From contig JAFSEY010000004.1 in assembly GCA_017435485.1 (NCBI GenBank), positions 1 through 64,000 of the forward strand: 64,000 nucleotides of DNA. The letters run 5' to 3'. Every line of letters begins with the position of its first letter. Within the stretch, counting starts at the first letter, position 1. A model generated the notes under the pieces. The model had not been told where the DNA came from. It saw nothing but the letters and a program-made list of their open reading frames with translations, and did no database searches. Made by a program: the position numbers and the translations under genes. The DNA comes from Bacilli bacterium. GTDB taxonomy: Bacteria; Bacillota_I; Bacilli_A; RF39; UBA660. Below are positions 43,547 through 53,881 of the stretch, piece after piece.

Positions 43547-43948
43547 ATGAAATTGAATAAAAATGGTTGGGGATTATCTCAAATGCTATGGATGAGTGGC
43601 ATAATATTATTTTTCTTTTTGGTTGTTGTAGTTCTTATTTATAATCTATATAATTCTTTAGATTTAGATATGAATTCTAAAGAAAGTGTTGATAGACTCT
43701 CTTATGAACAAATGGAAGAGGATTTGGAAGAAGCTGCTACAAAATATATGGAATATAATTATAGTAATTTTTCTGATACTGGAGATATTTGGTTAACAAA
43801 GGATCAATTATTTAAAGCCGGATTATTTATGGAATATCTTTATGAAGATTGTGAGGCTTATACAATCAGTAATAAAATCAATGGAAATATTAGTTCAAAA
43901 GCTTATATAAAATGTGAAGATTATGTTACTAGTGGTTATGATAACTAG
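43547..43948 (+). CDS. Type IV pilin-like single-pass protein
   Basis: The 133-residue product starts MKLNKNGWGLSQMLWMSGII, a short basic leader with Gly before a hydrophobic helix (about 13-36), resembling prepilin N-termini but without the canonical Glu+5. The outer domain has EEAATKYMEYNYSNF, LFKAGLFMEYLYEDCEAY and a closing KCEDYV, a Cys pair probably forming a loop; the same plan occurs in the pilin-like gene at 54188. AGGTGATC supports ATG 43547 over a GTG nine bases upstream. No pilus ATPase or prepilin peptidase is in the window. Confidence 0.65.
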   Translation: MKLNKNGWGLSQMLWMSGIILFFFLVVVVLIYNLYNSLDLDMNSKESVDRLSYEQMEEDLEEAATKYMEYNYSNFSDTGDIWLTKDQLFKAGLFMEYLYEDCEAYTISNKINGNISSKAYIKCEDYVTSGYDN

Positions 43949-43961
43949 TAATATTTTTTTG

Positions 43962-43990
43962 TTGACATAAATATAATAAAATGGTATAGT
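43962..43990 (+). promoter_or_regulatory. Promoter of rpsL-rpsG-fusA
   Basis: TTGACA (43962-43967), 17 bp, TATAGT (43985-43990): close to consensus, as expected for the str operon. Confidence 0.8.
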
Positions 43991-44010
43991 ATCTATGCAT
44001 TTGTAAATTG

Positions 44011-44069
44011 GGTTCTATGTAGGTAGAACCTAATTTAATGGGGTATTTGATACACCAGGATGTGTGTAT
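44011..44069 (+). promoter_or_regulatory. rpsL leader hairpins
   Basis: Two stems: GGTTCTA/TAGAACC (44011-44030) and ATACAC/GTGTAT (44050-44069), ahead of AAGGAGG. They might mediate autoregulation; not tested. Confidence 0.4.
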
Positions 44070-44086
44070 ATGGAAGGAGGATTTAC

Positions 44087-44500
44087 ATGCCAACAATTAA
44101 CCAAATTGTTAAGAACAAGAGAGGACATAAGAAAAGAAAAAGAAAAAGTCCAGTATTAAACATTGGATTTAACACTTTACAAAGAAAACAAACTACTACT
44201 GATAGCCCTCAAAAAAGAGGAGTTTGTACAAGAGTAGGAACTAAAACTCCTAAAAAACCAAACTCAGCTTTAAGAAAATATGCTCGTGTTAGACTTTCAA
44301 ATGGTAAAGAAGTTGATACTTATATTCCAGGTGAAGGACATAATTTACAAGAACATAGCGTTGTATTAGTTCGTGGTGGTCGTGTTAAAGACTTAATCGG
44401 TGTTCGTTATCACATTGTACGTGGTACACTTGATACTCAAGGAGTTAATAATCGTCGCCAAGGACGTAGTAAATATGGTACAAAGAAACCAAAAAATTAG
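44087..44500 (+). CDS. rpsL: 30S ribosomal protein S12
   Basis: S12 lies at the decoding centre. ATG 44087, after AAGGAGG, gives [18 protein letters not shown] and 137 residues; a frame start 27 bases upstream is not credible because it lies in the leader stem and ribosome site. Conserved decoding segments [24 protein letters not shown] and [28 protein letters not shown] are intact with the wild-type Lys residues (no obvious streptomycin-resistance change). Confidence 0.96.
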   Translation: MPTINQIVKNKRGHKKRKRKSPVLNIGFNTLQRKQTTTDSPQKRGVCTRVGTKTPKKPNSALRKYARVRLSNGKEVDTYIPGEGHNLQEHSVVLVRGGRVKDLIGVRYHIVRGTLDTQGVNNRRQGRSKYGTKKPKN

Positions 44501-44516
44501 TAAAGGAGGATAAATA

Positions 44517-44984
44517 ATGCGTAAAAGAAGAGCGGTAAAAAGAGATGTGTTACCAGATCCTATCTATAATTCAAAGGTAGTTACTAAATTAGTAAACCAA
44601 ATTATGCAAGATGGAAAAAAAGGTATCGCGCAAAAAATATTATATGATGCTTTTAAAATTGTTGAACAAGAAACTGGAAAACCTGCTATGGATGTTTACA
44701 ATCAAGCACTTGAAAATATTAAACCAGCATTAGAAGTTAAATCTCGTCGTGTTGGTGGATCAAACTATCAAGTACCAATGGAAGTTACTGATGAAAGAAG
44801 TCAAGCATTAGCACTTCGTTGGTTAGTTAATTATGCAAAATTAAGAAATGGAAAGGGTATGGCCATTAATTTAGCAAAAGAAATCATCGATGCTTCTGAA
44901 GGCACTGGTGGAGCTGTTAAAAAACGTGAAGATACTCACAAAATGGCTGAAGCAAATAAAGCATTTGCTCATTATAGATGGTAG
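44517..44984 (+). CDS. rpsG: 30S ribosomal protein S7
   Basis: The 155-residue protein starts [30 protein letters not shown] and has [17 protein letters not shown] and [20 protein letters not shown], the standard S7 sequence that nucleates assembly of the 30S head. AAAGGAGG precedes it. fusA begins 6 bases later. Confidence 0.97.
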   Translation: MRKRRAVKRDVLPDPIYNSKVVTKLVNQIMQDGKKGIAQKILYDAFKIVEQETGKPAMDVYNQALENIKPALEVKSRRVGGSNYQVPMEVTDERSQALALRWLVNYAKLRNGKGMAINLAKEIIDASEGTGGAVKKREDTHKMAEANKAFAHYRW

Positions 44985-44990
44985 TTATAT

Positions 44991-47063
44991 ATGGCAAGAG
45001 ACGTTAGTTTAGATAAAATTCGTAATATCGGAATTATGGCACACATCGATGCCGGAAAAACTACTACTACAGAAAGAATCTTATTCCATACTGGTATAAC
45101 TCATAAAATTGGAGAAACTCATGATGGTGAGTCTCAAATGGACTGGATGGAACAAGAAAAAGAACGTGGTATTACAATTACTAGTGCTGCAACAACTGCA
45201 CACTGGAAAGGATATCGTTTAAATATTATCGATACTCCAGGTCACGTAGATTTTACAATTGAAGTACAAAGAAGTTTAAGAGTATTAGATGGAGCTGTTG
45301 CATTAATCGATGCTCAAGCTGGTGTAGAACCTCAAACTGAAACAGTTTGGAGACAAGCTAATGAATATAAAGTTCCAAGAATGATTTGTGCTAATAAGAT
45401 GGGTAAATTAGGAGCTGACTTCTACTATAGTTTAAAAACTATTGGAGATAGATTAGGCGCTAAAGCTGCTCCAATTGAACTTCCTATTGGTGCTGAAAGT
45501 GAATTCTGTGGAGTTGTTAACTTAGTTACAATGAAAGCTTATAAATTTGATGGTTCTGAAATGGAAAATGCTGAAGAAATTGCAATTCCAGAAGACATGA
45601 AAGCAAAAGCTGAAGAATACAGAGCTAAGTTAATCGAAGAAGTTGCTGACTTCGATGAAGAATTAATGATGAAATATCTTGAAGGAGAAGAAATTACTGA
45701 AGCAGATCTTAAAAAAGCAATTAGAACTGCTACATTATCAGTTGAATTCTTCCCAGTATTATGTGCTGATGCCTTAAGTAACCAAGGTATTAAACCATTA
45801 TTGGATGCTGTAATTGATTATTTACCATCTCCACTTGATGTTGAAGCTATTGAATGTACTGATGCAAATGGAAACGATGTATTACGTCATCCAAATGATA
45901 AAGAACCATTCACAGCATTAGCATTCAAAATTATGACTGACCCATACGTAGGAAGATTATCATTCTTCAGAGTATACTCAGGAGTATTAACAAGTGGTTC
46001 TTATGTACTTAATTCAACAAAAGGTACAAAAGAAAGAATTGGACGTATCTTACAAATGCATGCTAACCAAAGAAAAGAAATTTCTGAAGTTTATGCAGGA
46101 GAAATTGCTGCAGCAGTAGGACTTAAGAATACTACTACAGCTGATACATTATGTGATGAAAAACATCCATGTGTAATGAAAGGTATGGAATTCCCAGCTC
46201 CAGTTATTGATATTGCTATTGAACCAAAAAGTAAAAATGATCAAGATAAGATGGCTATCGCTATTCAAAAATTAGTTGAAGAAGATCCAACATTAAGAGT
46301 TAAAACTGATCATGAAACTGGTCAAACAGTATTATCTGGTATGGGAGAACTTCACTTAGATGTTATCATTGACAGAATGAGAAGAGAATTCAATGTTGAA
46401 TGTAATAGTGGAAAACCACAAGTTGCATATCGTGAAACTTTAACTCAAGCTGCTGAATGTGAAGGAAAATATATTAAACAATCTGGTGGACGTGGACAAT
46501 ATGGACATGTTTGGGTTAAATTTGAACCAAACCATGAAAAAGGATATGAATTCGTTGATGCTATCGTTGGTGGTGTAGTTCCTCGTGAATATATTCCAGT
46601 AACTGATAAAGGATTACAAGAAGCAATGGCTGGAGGAATTCTAGCTGGATATCCTATGGTAGACGTTAAAGCTACATTATTTGATGGTTCTTACCATGAT
46701 GTAGACTCATCAGAAATGGCATTCAAAATTGCTGCTAGTATGGCTTTAAAGGAAGCTAAAAATAAATGTAAACCTGTTCTTCTAGAACCAATCATGAAAG
46801 TTGATGTAGTTGTTCCTGAAGAATATATGGGTAACGTAATGGGAGATTTAACATCTCGTCGTGGTCGTCCATTAGGACAAGAATCAAGAGGAAATGCATT
46901 ACAAATTTCTGCAATGGTTCCACTTGCTGAAATGTTCGGATATGCGACATCATTACGTTCGAACTCACAAGGTCGTGGTAACTTCACAATGGTATTAGAT
47001 CATTATGAAGAAGTACCTAAATCAATCGCTGAAGAAATTATTAAGAAAAACAGCGTTAACTAA
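44991..47063 (+). CDS. fusA: Elongation factor G
   Basis: EF-G drives translocation. The 690-residue protein has G1 [20 protein letters not shown]2 [10 protein letters not shown]3 DTPGHVDF, G4 NKMGK and domains II-V through [16 protein letters not shown] and [22 protein letters not shown]. Length and place after rpsG are standard. It is the normal EF-G, not a tetracycline-protection paralogue. The ribosome site is weak (TAGTTATAT), implying coupling to rpsG. Confidence 0.97.
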   Translation: MARDVSLDKIRNIGIMAHIDAGKTTTTERILFHTGITHKIGETHDGESQMDWMEQEKERGITITSAATTAHWKGYRLNIIDTPGHVDFTIEVQRSLRVLDGAVALIDAQAGVEPQTETVWRQANEYKVPRMICANKMGKLGADFYYSLKTIGDRLGAKAAPIELPIGAESEFCGVVNLVTMKAYKFDGSEMENAEEIAIPEDMKAKAEEYRAKLIEEVADFDEELMMKYLEGEEITEADLKKAIRTATLSVEFFPVLCADALSNQGIKPLLDAVIDYLPSPLDVEAIECTDANGNDVLRHPNDKEPFTALAFKIMTDPYVGRLSFFRVYSGVLTSGSYVLNSTKGTKERIGRILQMHANQRKEISEVYAGEIAAAVGLKNTTTADTLCDEKHPCVMKGMEFPAPVIDIAIEPKSKNDQDKMAIAIQKLVEEDPTLRVKTDHETGQTVLSGMGELHLDVIIDRMRREFNVECNSGKPQVAYRETLTQAAECEGKYIKQSGGRGQYGHVWVKFEPNHEKGYEFVDAIVGGVVPREYIPVTDKGLQEAMAGGILAGYPMVDVKATLFDGSYHDVDSSEMAFKIAASMALKEAKNKCKPVLLEPIMKVDVVVPEEYMGNVMGDLTSRRGRPLGQESRGNALQISAMVPLAEMFGYATSLRSNSQGRGNFTMVLDHYEEVPKSIAEEIIKKNSVN

Positions 47064-47072
47064 AAATAATAC

Positions 47073-47101
47073 TTGAAAATTAATCAAGCATTAGATAAAA
47101 T
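47073..47101 (+). promoter_or_regulatory. Possible tuf promoter
   Basis: TTGAAA (47073-47078), 17 bp, TAAAAT (47096-47101) in the fusA-tuf interval; it would allow tuf to be transcribed separately. Confidence 0.45.
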
Positions 47102-47131
47102 ATAATAGTATATGTGAAAGGAGAAAAGAAA

Positions 47132-48298
47132 ATGGCAAGAGAAAAATTTGATCGTTCAAAAGAACACGTTAATATTGGTACTATTGGACATGTTGACCAT
47201 GGTAAAACAACATTAACAGCTGCTATTACAAAATATTTTGGTAACTTTGTTGATTATGCTGATATCGATAAAGCTCCAGAAGAAAGGGAAAGAGGTATTA
47301 CTATTAATACTGCTCACGTTGAGTATCAAACAGAAAAACGTCATTATGCTCACGTTGACTGCCCAGGACATGCTGACTATGTTAAAAACATGATCACAGG
47401 TGCTGCTCAAATGGATGGTGCTATCCTTGTAGTTTCTGCATCAGATGGACCAATGCCTCAAACTAGAGAACATATCTTACTTGCTAGACAAGTTGGAGTT
47501 CCTAAGATTGTTGTATTTATGAATAAATGCGACCAAGTTGATGATCCAGAATTATTAGATTTAGTAGAAATGGAAATTAGAGAAGTATTAGGAGATTTCG
47601 ATTTTGATACTGAATGTCCTATTATTCGTGGTAGTGCATTAAAAGCATTAGAAGGTGATGAAGCTAACGCTCAAGCTATTCGTGATTTAATGGCTGCTGT
47701 TGATGAATATATTGATGCTCCAGTTAGAGATGTTGATAAACCTTTCTTAATGAGTATTGAAGACGTATTCACTATTTCAGGACGTGGTACAGTTGTTACT
47801 GGACGTGTTGAAAGAGGAGTATTAAATATCAATGATGAAGTTGAAATCGTTGGATTAAAAGATACTAGAAAAACAGTTGTTACTGGTATTGAAATGTTCA
47901 GAAAATCACTTGACTTTGCTCAAGCTGGTGACAATGCAGGTGCTTTACTTCGTGGTATTTCACGTGATGATGTTGAACGTGGACAAGTTTTAGCTAAACC
48001 AGGAAGTGTTACACCTCATAAAAAATTCAAAGCTAGAGTTTATGTTCTATCTAAAGAAGAAGGCGGACGTCATACTCCATTCTTCTCAAATTATAGACCA
48101 CAATTCTACTTCAGAACTACTGACGTAACAGGAGTTATTGAACTTCCTGCTGGAACTGAAATGGTTATGCCTGGTGATAACATCGACATGACTGTTGAAT
48201 TAATTGCTCCAGTTGCACTTGAAAATGGTACTAAATTCTCAATTCGTGAAGGTGGACGTACTGTTGGTGCTGGATCAGTTTCTGAAATTATTGAATAA
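47132..48298 (+). CDS. tuf: Elongation factor Tu
   Basis: EF-Tu delivers aminoacyl-tRNA. ATG 47132 after AAAGGAG gives [20 protein letters not shown] and 388 residues; a GTG-led start 18 bases upstream would place the ribosome site inside the gene. Motifs: [22 protein letters not shown], and domain II-III segments [30 protein letters not shown]. Codon use is biased to the preferred codons of a highly expressed gene. Confidence 0.97.
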   Translation: MAREKFDRSKEHVNIGTIGHVDHGKTTLTAAITKYFGNFVDYADIDKAPEERERGITINTAHVEYQTEKRHYAHVDCPGHADYVKNMITGAAQMDGAILVVSASDGPMPQTREHILLARQVGVPKIVVFMNKCDQVDDPELLDLVEMEIREVLGDFDFDTECPIIRGSALKALEGDEANAQAIRDLMAAVDEYIDAPVRDVDKPFLMSIEDVFTISGRGTVVTGRVERGVLNINDEVEIVGLKDTRKTVVTGIEMFRKSLDFAQAGDNAGALLRGISRDDVERGQVLAKPGSVTPHKKFKARVYVLSKEEGGRHTPFFSNYRPQFYFRTTDVTGVIELPAGTEMVMPGDNIDMTVELIAPVALENGTKFSIREGGRTVGAGSVSEIIE

Positions 48299-48306
48299 TA
48301 ATTATT

Positions 48307-48332
48307 AAAAAAGCGAGTAATCGCTTTTTTCT
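48307..48332 (+). terminator. Intrinsic terminator after tuf
   Basis: AAAAAAGCGA (48307-48316) pairs with TCGCTTTTTT (48321-48330) around GTAA. Confidence 0.85.
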
Positions 48333-48389
48333 TTGTTTAAAAATAGTAATAAATATGATATTCTTATACATAGGGTAGGAAGAATTAAT

Positions 48390-49334
48390 ATGGCAAGAAG
48401 AAAGAAAAAGAAATTAAAAGGAGCATTTAAATTATTATTTGTTTTAATTGGTGCTTTTGTTTTATTAAATTATTTACATACTTATGAAGTAACTGAAAAT
48501 AAAAAACTATTAGAAAAAAAGAAAAAAGATCAAAATTATGAACAATGTTTAGTTGACAGAGAAATACCTGAAGAAATTGTTAATAACCTAAGTGCTTTAG
48601 AAATTTCATTAAATGAATATATGGCAAAATACAATGTAGGATTTAAATATGAAGAATTAAATTATGATTATTCATTATCTTATGACTCTGATAAAGTTTT
48701 TTATGGAGCAAGTTTGATAAAATTAGTTGATGCTATTTATTTGCTTGATAATGATATAGATTTAAGTTTAACTAAAAAATATGAAAGTTCTTATAAAAGA
48801 GCTTTTAGTAGTAAGATGGATAAACGTACTATTGGAGAAAATGTGTCATTAAAAGATTTAATGGAGTATGCTATTTCCGTAAGTGATAATACAGCCCATT
48901 TAATGTTAATTGATTATATTGGTTTTGATAAATTACAAAACTATGGTAAATCACTTGGAGGAAAAGTAATATTGCAGGGTGGAGATAAATTCGGGAATCA
49001 AACCGCCGATGATACAATGATATATTTAAATAAAGCGTATGAACTTATTAACAATCATAAAAACGGAGAATTACTTAAAAATGCTATGTTAAATACAGAA
49101 GATAATCATTTAAATTTTGATAATATTGTTTTTGGGCATAAGTATGGAAGTTATGCTACTTATTATCATGATATTGGAATATTTTTTGCTAATGACCCTT
49201 ATTTAATTTCCGTGTTATCGACTCATGATAGTAATCGAAGTATAGTTACTAACATTAGTAAAAAAGTTTATGAAATTCATAATAAAATAATAGAAGAAAA
49301 AGAGATTTATTGCTACAATTTAGCTTACAACTAA
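48390..49334 (+). CDS. Membrane-anchored serine hydrolase of the beta-lactamase/penicillin-binding fold
   Basis: The 314-residue protein has an N-terminal basic stretch and a membrane helix (about 12-32), then a class-A beta-lactamase-like domain. The motifs are SLIK (Ser at about 108, S-x-x-K), SDN at about 165 (SVSDNTAHLML) and KYG at about 251 in place of KTG. The omega-loop Glu of true class A beta-lactamases is not evident, so a peptidase or penicillin-binding role is more likely than resistance. ATG 48390 with TAGGAAG upstream is preferred over a start 57 bases earlier. Confidence 0.8.
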   Translation: MARRKKKKLKGAFKLLFVLIGAFVLLNYLHTYEVTENKKLLEKKKKDQNYEQCLVDREIPEEIVNNLSALEISLNEYMAKYNVGFKYEELNYDYSLSYDSDKVFYGASLIKLVDAIYLLDNDIDLSLTKKYESSYKRAFSSKMDKRTIGENVSLKDLMEYAISVSDNTAHLMLIDYIGFDKLQNYGKSLGGKVILQGGDKFGNQTADDTMIYLNKAYELINNHKNGELLKNAMLNTEDNHLNFDNIVFGHKYGSYATYYHDIGIFFANDPYLISVLSTHDSNRSIVTNISKKVYEIHNKIIEEKEIYCYNLAYN

Positions 49335-49361
49335 AAAAGTTATCAATTGATAACTTTTTAG
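49331..49361. terminator. Bidirectional intrinsic terminator
   Basis: The near-perfect palindrome centred on CAATTG (arms A-rich then T-rich) spans 49331-49361 and serves the convergent hydrolase and FemABX genes. Confidence 0.8.
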
Positions 49362-50596
49362 TTTTCTTTTTTATTAAATTCTTTGGCTAATAAATTATTT
49401 TCTTGTAAGTATACATAATCATTGTGATCAACAATTAAATCATATTCACCAATAAATTCATAGACATTTGGGTTAAAACCAAATTTAAATCTATTTAAGC
49501 CATAATATGGATTTCGATGAGTAAAGTCTCCTGTCATTCCATTTAAATCAAAAAATTTATAATCATCTTTATAGTATTCAATTAACTTATGATGTATAAA
49601 GTAGTTAGCATTAAATTTTAAATATTTTTTATCATACCAGCTAGAATAAATAGTTACAACATTATTGTGTTTAATTACTAAAGCTCCAGCTATATAAACT
49701 TCTTTATTTTCTTTAAGACCTTTAGTTCCTTCTAGAATATCATTTTTATATGAAAGGATAATTTTATCTGAATTCATCTTAATATTAATATTTTCTTCTG
49801 TAGCTTCATTTATTAATTTTTCGTTATATGAAGTATTTTTTTCGATTTCGCGATCATATTCTATGCGAGCATTAATTAAATAATCTTCATAATCTATTTT
49901 AACTAGAAATAAATCAATGCTATTATCTTTACTAAAAATAGTATATAGATCACGGAAGTAGTAGTCATCCTTATTGTATTCTTTAGGCATCAACTTTAAA
50001 AAAGTTTCTAGTTGTTTATCTTTGCCTTTTTCAAAAACTAGTCCTCTTTTAATTGCTTTATTAATTTTATTACGAGTATTTTTGGTATATTCATTTGGGG
50101 TTGTAGTGATTAAATCAACTAAACCATTAAATCGAGGTAAAGACGATTCAAAATATAAATTATTTTTAAGTTTTAAATATTTTGCATTGGCTAAGATGTC
50201 TCTAATTTTTCTATTTTCGTTATAAGTAATTTCTTTGGTTTTATTATCTATTTTTCCAATAGCTATTAAAGGATTTAGCTTTATAAAAGCTACATTTTTT
50301 TGGTAATAATAGTCTTTTATAGCTTTTGTAAAATCTTTTATTAAATATTCATCTGTATAATCGATTAAAAAACCATTGGGGGCATATCCGTATAGTATTT
50401 TTCCTTTAATTTTTTTTAATAAGATTAAACTTCCGGCAATGATATTATCTTCTTCATCAATATAACCAATATATTCAAAGTCATATCCGTGTTCACCCAT
50501 TAAAAGTGCATACTTTGAAGTTTGAAAAAAACTGGATAAAACATGATTCTTAGAAAAGTTATCAAATTCAATACTAGTTAATGATATAATCTTCAT
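49358..50596 (-). CDS. FemABX-family aminoacyltransferase
   Basis: FemABX enzymes add amino acids from tRNA to the peptidoglycan stem peptide. The 412-residue protein has the two GNAT-like halves: FFQTSKYALLMGEHGYDFEYIGYIDEEDNIIAGSLILLKK, YGYAPNGFLIDYTD at the front; a helical arm with basic KNTRNKINKAIKRGL (about 195-210); and IAGALVIKHNNVVTIYSSWYDKKYLKFNANYFIHHKLIEY, FDLNGMTGDF at the end. The start is 50596, with AAGGGA upstream; a longer frame exists but has no ribosome site. Which bridge residue it adds is not known. Confidence 0.85.
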   Translation of the reverse strand: MKIISLTSIEFDNFSKNHVLSSFFQTSKYALLMGEHGYDFEYIGYIDEEDNIIAGSLILLKKIKGKILYGYAPNGFLIDYTDEYLIKDFTKAIKDYYYQKNVAFIKLNPLIAIGKIDNKTKEITYNENRKIRDILANAKYLKLKNNLYFESSLPRFNGLVDLITTTPNEYTKNTRNKINKAIKRGLVFEKGKDKQLETFLKLMPKEYNKDDYYFRDLYTIFSKDNSIDLFLVKIDYEDYLINARIEYDREIEKNTSYNEKLINEATEENINIKMNSDKIILSYKNDILEGTKGLKENKEVYIAGALVIKHNNVVTIYSSWYDKKYLKFNANYFIHHKLIEYYKDDYKFFDLNGMTGDFTHRNPYYGLNRFKFGFNPNVYEFIGEYDLIVDHNDYVYLQENNLLAKEFNKKEN

Positions 50597-50620
50597 AATA
50601 ATCCCTTCTTTTGCCAGAGT

Positions 50621-50649
50621 ATTATACCAAAATAAGGACTTTTTGTCTA
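50621..50649 (-). promoter_or_regulatory. Promoter of the FemABX gene
   Basis: On the minus strand TAGACA (50649-50644), 17 bp, TATAAT (50626-50621) with TGG extension. Confidence 0.7.
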
Positions 50650-50711
50650 TGTAAAAGTAATTGACAGAAATTGCAAAAAATATTAATATATAATCATAGG
50701 AGGATAACAAA

Positions 50712-51317
50712 ATGAAAATAAAAGAAAGAAACCCTAAAAAGAAAAGTAGCACGTTAAAATTGTTACAAAAAATATTTAATATATATGTATGTCAATCATT
50801 AATAAGCTCAGTTATTATATTTGTTTTAGGTTTAGTGTTTTTATTTAATCCAACTATTGCAACGAGAACTGTTGAAGTGGTTACAAGTATTATTTTAATT
50901 GTTTTAGGTATTGGATCTACATTTAATTATTTTAGCAAGGCGACATTAAAAATATTTAATTTTAATTTATTATATGGAATTGTTTCTATAGTTTTAGGTT
51001 TGTTAATCTTAATTAATCCATTTACCTTAGTTAATATAATTACTATTATCTTTGGGGCTTGGTTATGTGTTAGTGGTTTAGTGAAAGTTAATTATGCTTT
51101 CAATTTTAAAAAAGTTAAAGAAGATAGTTGGTTACTCACATTTGTAATTGGAATTCTTACTTTAATTTTTGGAATTGTTGTTATAGTAAATCCATTTATT
51201 AATTTATATTTAACTCAAGTATTAGGTTTATTTATTAGTATATATGCAGTATTAGAATTTACAGAAACGGTTTTATTAAAGCAAAGGTCATCAGCTTTTC
51301 TAAAATTATTTAAATAG
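50712..51317 (+). CDS. DUF308/HdeD-like membrane protein
   Basis: The 201-residue protein has about six membrane helices in pairs, each with the repeated IVLGLLILINPF-type hairpin (ILGLVFLFNPTIAT, SIVLGLLILINPFTL, LIFGIVVIVNPF) that marks DUF308. The E. coli HdeD relative helps acid resistance; function here is unknown. AGGAGG precedes ATG 50712. It is nine bases before the next gene and probably in one operon with it. Confidence 0.85.
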   Translation: MKIKERNPKKKSSTLKLLQKIFNIYVCQSLISSVIIFVLGLVFLFNPTIATRTVEVVTSIILIVLGIGSTFNYFSKATLKIFNFNLLYGIVSIVLGLLILINPFTLVNIITIIFGAWLCVSGLVKVNYAFNFKKVKEDSWLLTFVIGILTLIFGIVVIVNPFINLYLTQVLGLFISIYAVLEFTETVLLKQRSSAFLKLFK

Positions 51318-51326
51318 AGGCGAATT

Positions 51327-52577
51327 ATGAAACTAGAGAAATTTGATTATCAAATAGGAAATAAAAGAAAGAAAAAAACTTTTTTGCTACTAGGCTTAGT
51401 ATGTTTAGGTGCTTTTATTACAGTTATATTATACAGAACTTTTGCAAGTTATAAAGTGACCAATTCTTATAATATTATTGGTGGTAAGGTTGCTGATTTT
51501 TCACTTGCTGATGGTCTTTCTATGTATTTGGTAAATGAAGATGGAACTGAGCTTGCTACAAGTATTGTGCCGATGAGGGATGAATATATTTTTGATTCAT
51601 CAAGAAGTAGTTGTCAAAATGGAACTGAAATAGTTTATAATGATGAAGATAAAACTATTACTATTGATGAGACTGCGGGGGATACCTGTAATGTATATTT
51701 TAACTATGTTCCTTTGTCTAAGCAAACATTATATGCTTTAGGTTATTCAGATGATGATATAAAAACTGGTATTCCGTATGGCCCGAGTGGAACTAATGAA
51801 ACAGGGTTTTATGCTGCTGAAGATGATTATGGAACTAGTTATTATTATTATACCGCTTCTGATGCTGATATGCCTCCATATATTGGGTATAGTAATTCTT
51901 ATTATTTTTTAATTAGAATTAATGGAAATGGTAGTATTAGGTTAATCGAGGATGCTCCTAATTTTACTTATTTTAATCTACAAAATGATGATAATAAATA
52001 TATTGGATTTATGTATGACGATTTAGAAACTGAAAATGAATATATTTCTAGTACCGTAAAACTAAGTTTAGAAAAAAGATTAGCTACTACTGATAATACA
52101 TTATTGGATGATGTTATCTTTTGTAATGATAGAAGTTTGTATGTTGATATAGATGATTATAAACCAAAAGAAGAAGGAGATCTCGCTACTGGGGTTGGTG
52201 CTGATAACACTTATTACGGGTCTTATTATAGAATGCGTAATAATAAGCCGACTTTAAAATGCCCTCAAAAAGAAGATGCTTTTACAGTTGAGGATACTTT
52301 ATACGGAAATGGCCTTTTAGATGTTCCGGCTGGTTTGTTAACAGTTGATGAAGCGTATATGACAAATTTAAGTAATTGGTTATGGAGTTGGAAACACTCA
52401 TTAACAGGAACAATGTCACCAGCTATGTTTAAAGATTCTGTTTCATATATTTATGGTTTTGATGAAGGATTAAACTATTATGATGTTAGTGATTCTATCG
52501 ACTATCTTGTTGTTATTAACTTAAAATATGGTACTGAGTTTACTGGTAGTGATGGGTGGTTTGATGTAGTACAATAA
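51327..52577 (+). CDS. Membrane-anchored extracellular protein, uncharacterised
   Basis: The 416-residue protein has a basic start, one membrane helix (about 19-38) and then an extracytoplasmic part rich in Asp, Tyr and Asn: SCQNGTEIVYN, GDTCNVYFNYVP, DDYGTSYYYYTASDADMP, FCNDRSLY, TLKCPQKEDAF. The Cys are probably disulfide-bonded. I do not recognise the domain; a surface-adhesion or scaffold role is a guess. GAGGCG precedes the ATG. It sits 20 bases before eno and may share its transcript. Confidence 0.72.
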   Translation: MKLEKFDYQIGNKRKKKTFLLLGLVCLGAFITVILYRTFASYKVTNSYNIIGGKVADFSLADGLSMYLVNEDGTELATSIVPMRDEYIFDSSRSSCQNGTEIVYNDEDKTITIDETAGDTCNVYFNYVPLSKQTLYALGYSDDDIKTGIPYGPSGTNETGFYAAEDDYGTSYYYYTASDADMPPYIGYSNSYYFLIRINGNGSIRLIEDAPNFTYFNLQNDDNKYIGFMYDDLETENEYISSTVKLSLEKRLATTDNTLLDDVIFCNDRSLYVDIDDYKPKEEGDLATGVGADNTYYGSYYRMRNNKPTLKCPQKEDAFTVEDTLYGNGLLDVPAGLLTVDEAYMTNLSNWLWSWKHSLTGTMSPAMFKDSVSYIYGFDEGLNYYDVSDSIDYLVVINLKYGTEFTGSDGWFDVVQ

Positions 52578-52597
52578 TGTAAAAGAGGTGTTAATTA

Positions 52598-53827
52598 GTG
52601 AAAATAAAAGATTTAATTGGAAGAGAAATATTGGATAGTAGAGGGAATCCCACTGTTGAAGTAGAACTTTTAACTGACAACGGAATTATAGTATTAGCAT
52701 CAGTTCCTTCTGGGGCTTCAACCGGTAGTAGAGAAGCATTAGAATTACGCGATAAGGATGTTAATAGGTATCATGGTTTGGGGGTTTCGAAAGCAGTTAA
52801 TAATATAAATACAATAATTAAAAATAATTTAGTTGGAATGGAAATAAATCAAGTAGAAATCGATAAAACATTAAATTTGCTTGATAGCACTGAAAATAAA
52901 AGTTATTTAGGAGCTAATGCAATTCTTGGTGTTTCATTAGCTTGTTTAAAGGCTTTAGCGCAAAACGAAGGTAAAGAATTATATGAATATGTTTCTTCTG
53001 GCCGCGTAAGTTTACCTATGCCAATGATGAATATTATTAATGGTGGAAAGCATGCTGATTCAGGATTAGAATTACAAGAATTTATGATCGTTCCAGTTGT
53101 AAAGAATTTTAAAGAGCGTCTAAGAGCTGGCTCAGAAATATTTCATACCTTAAAGGCAATATTATCGTCTCGTAATGAAAGTACTGCAGTTGGCGATGAA
53201 GGCGGTTTTGCGCCACGCTTAGCTAATAATAAAGAAGCTTTAGATGTAATTGTTAAAGCTATAACGGAAAGTGGTTACATACCTGGAAAAGATGTCTTTA
53301 TTGCTTTAGATTGTGCTGCAAGTGAATTTTATGATAAAGATTTAAATAAATATATTATTGAAAATAAACAGTTATCTAGTGAAGAATTAATTAGTTACTA
53401 TATGGATCTTGTTAATGCATATCCGATTATAAGTATCGAAGATCCATTCTTTGAAGATGATTTTGCATTATTAGCAGAATTTACTAAACTAGTGGGAAGT
53501 AAAATAATGGTTGTTGGAGATGATCATTTTGTTACTAATGAAAAATATTTAAAAATGGGAATCGAAAAACAAGCGGGAAATAGTATTTTATTAAAAGCTA
53601 ATCAGATTGGGACTGTTACAGAAATGACTCAAACAATTATGTTGGCTAAGAAGAATAATTTTAAGACAATCATATCTCATCGAAGTGGAGAAACAGAAGA
53701 TACTTTTATATCTGATTTAGCGGTGGGAATGGATTTAGGTTTTATAAAAACTGGTTCATTATCTAGAGGAGAAAGAATAGCTAAATATAATCGTTTGCTT
53801 AGAATTGAAGAAAAATTGACGAAATAA
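52598..53827 (+). CDS. eno: Enolase
   Basis: Enolase converts 2-phosphoglycerate to phosphoenolpyruvate in glycolysis. The 409-residue protein (a little under the usual 430) has the N-terminal [17 protein letters not shown] and [15 protein letters not shown], the active-site segment [33 protein letters not shown], the metal-ligand [12 protein letters not shown] and [21 protein letters not shown] and the catalytic [19 protein letters not shown]. Start is GTG 52598 with AGAGGTG upstream. No other glycolytic gene is nearby. Confidence 0.95.
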   Translation: MKIKDLIGREILDSRGNPTVEVELLTDNGIIVLASVPSGASTGSREALELRDKDVNRYHGLGVSKAVNNINTIIKNNLVGMEINQVEIDKTLNLLDSTENKSYLGANAILGVSLACLKALAQNEGKELYEYVSSGRVSLPMPMMNIINGGKHADSGLELQEFMIVPVVKNFKERLRAGSEIFHTLKAILSSRNESTAVGDEGGFAPRLANNKEALDVIVKAITESGYIPGKDVFIALDCAASEFYDKDLNKYIIENKQLSSEELISYYMDLVNAYPIISIEDPFFEDDFALLAEFTKLVGSKIMVVGDDHFVTNEKYLKMGIEKQAGNSILLKANQIGTVTEMTQTIMLAKKNNFKTIISHRSGETEDTFISDLAVGMDLGFIKTGSLSRGERIAKYNRLLRIEEKLTK

Positions 53828-53881
53828 TTGCTTTTTTTCTTTTTTTATGATAAATTATCTACTGAAATGGATGTGTAAAAA

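Noticed and set aside
47955-47970. parS-like TTTCACGTGA
   Set aside because: Only the core matches, the outer arms do not, and the bases are codons of tuf.
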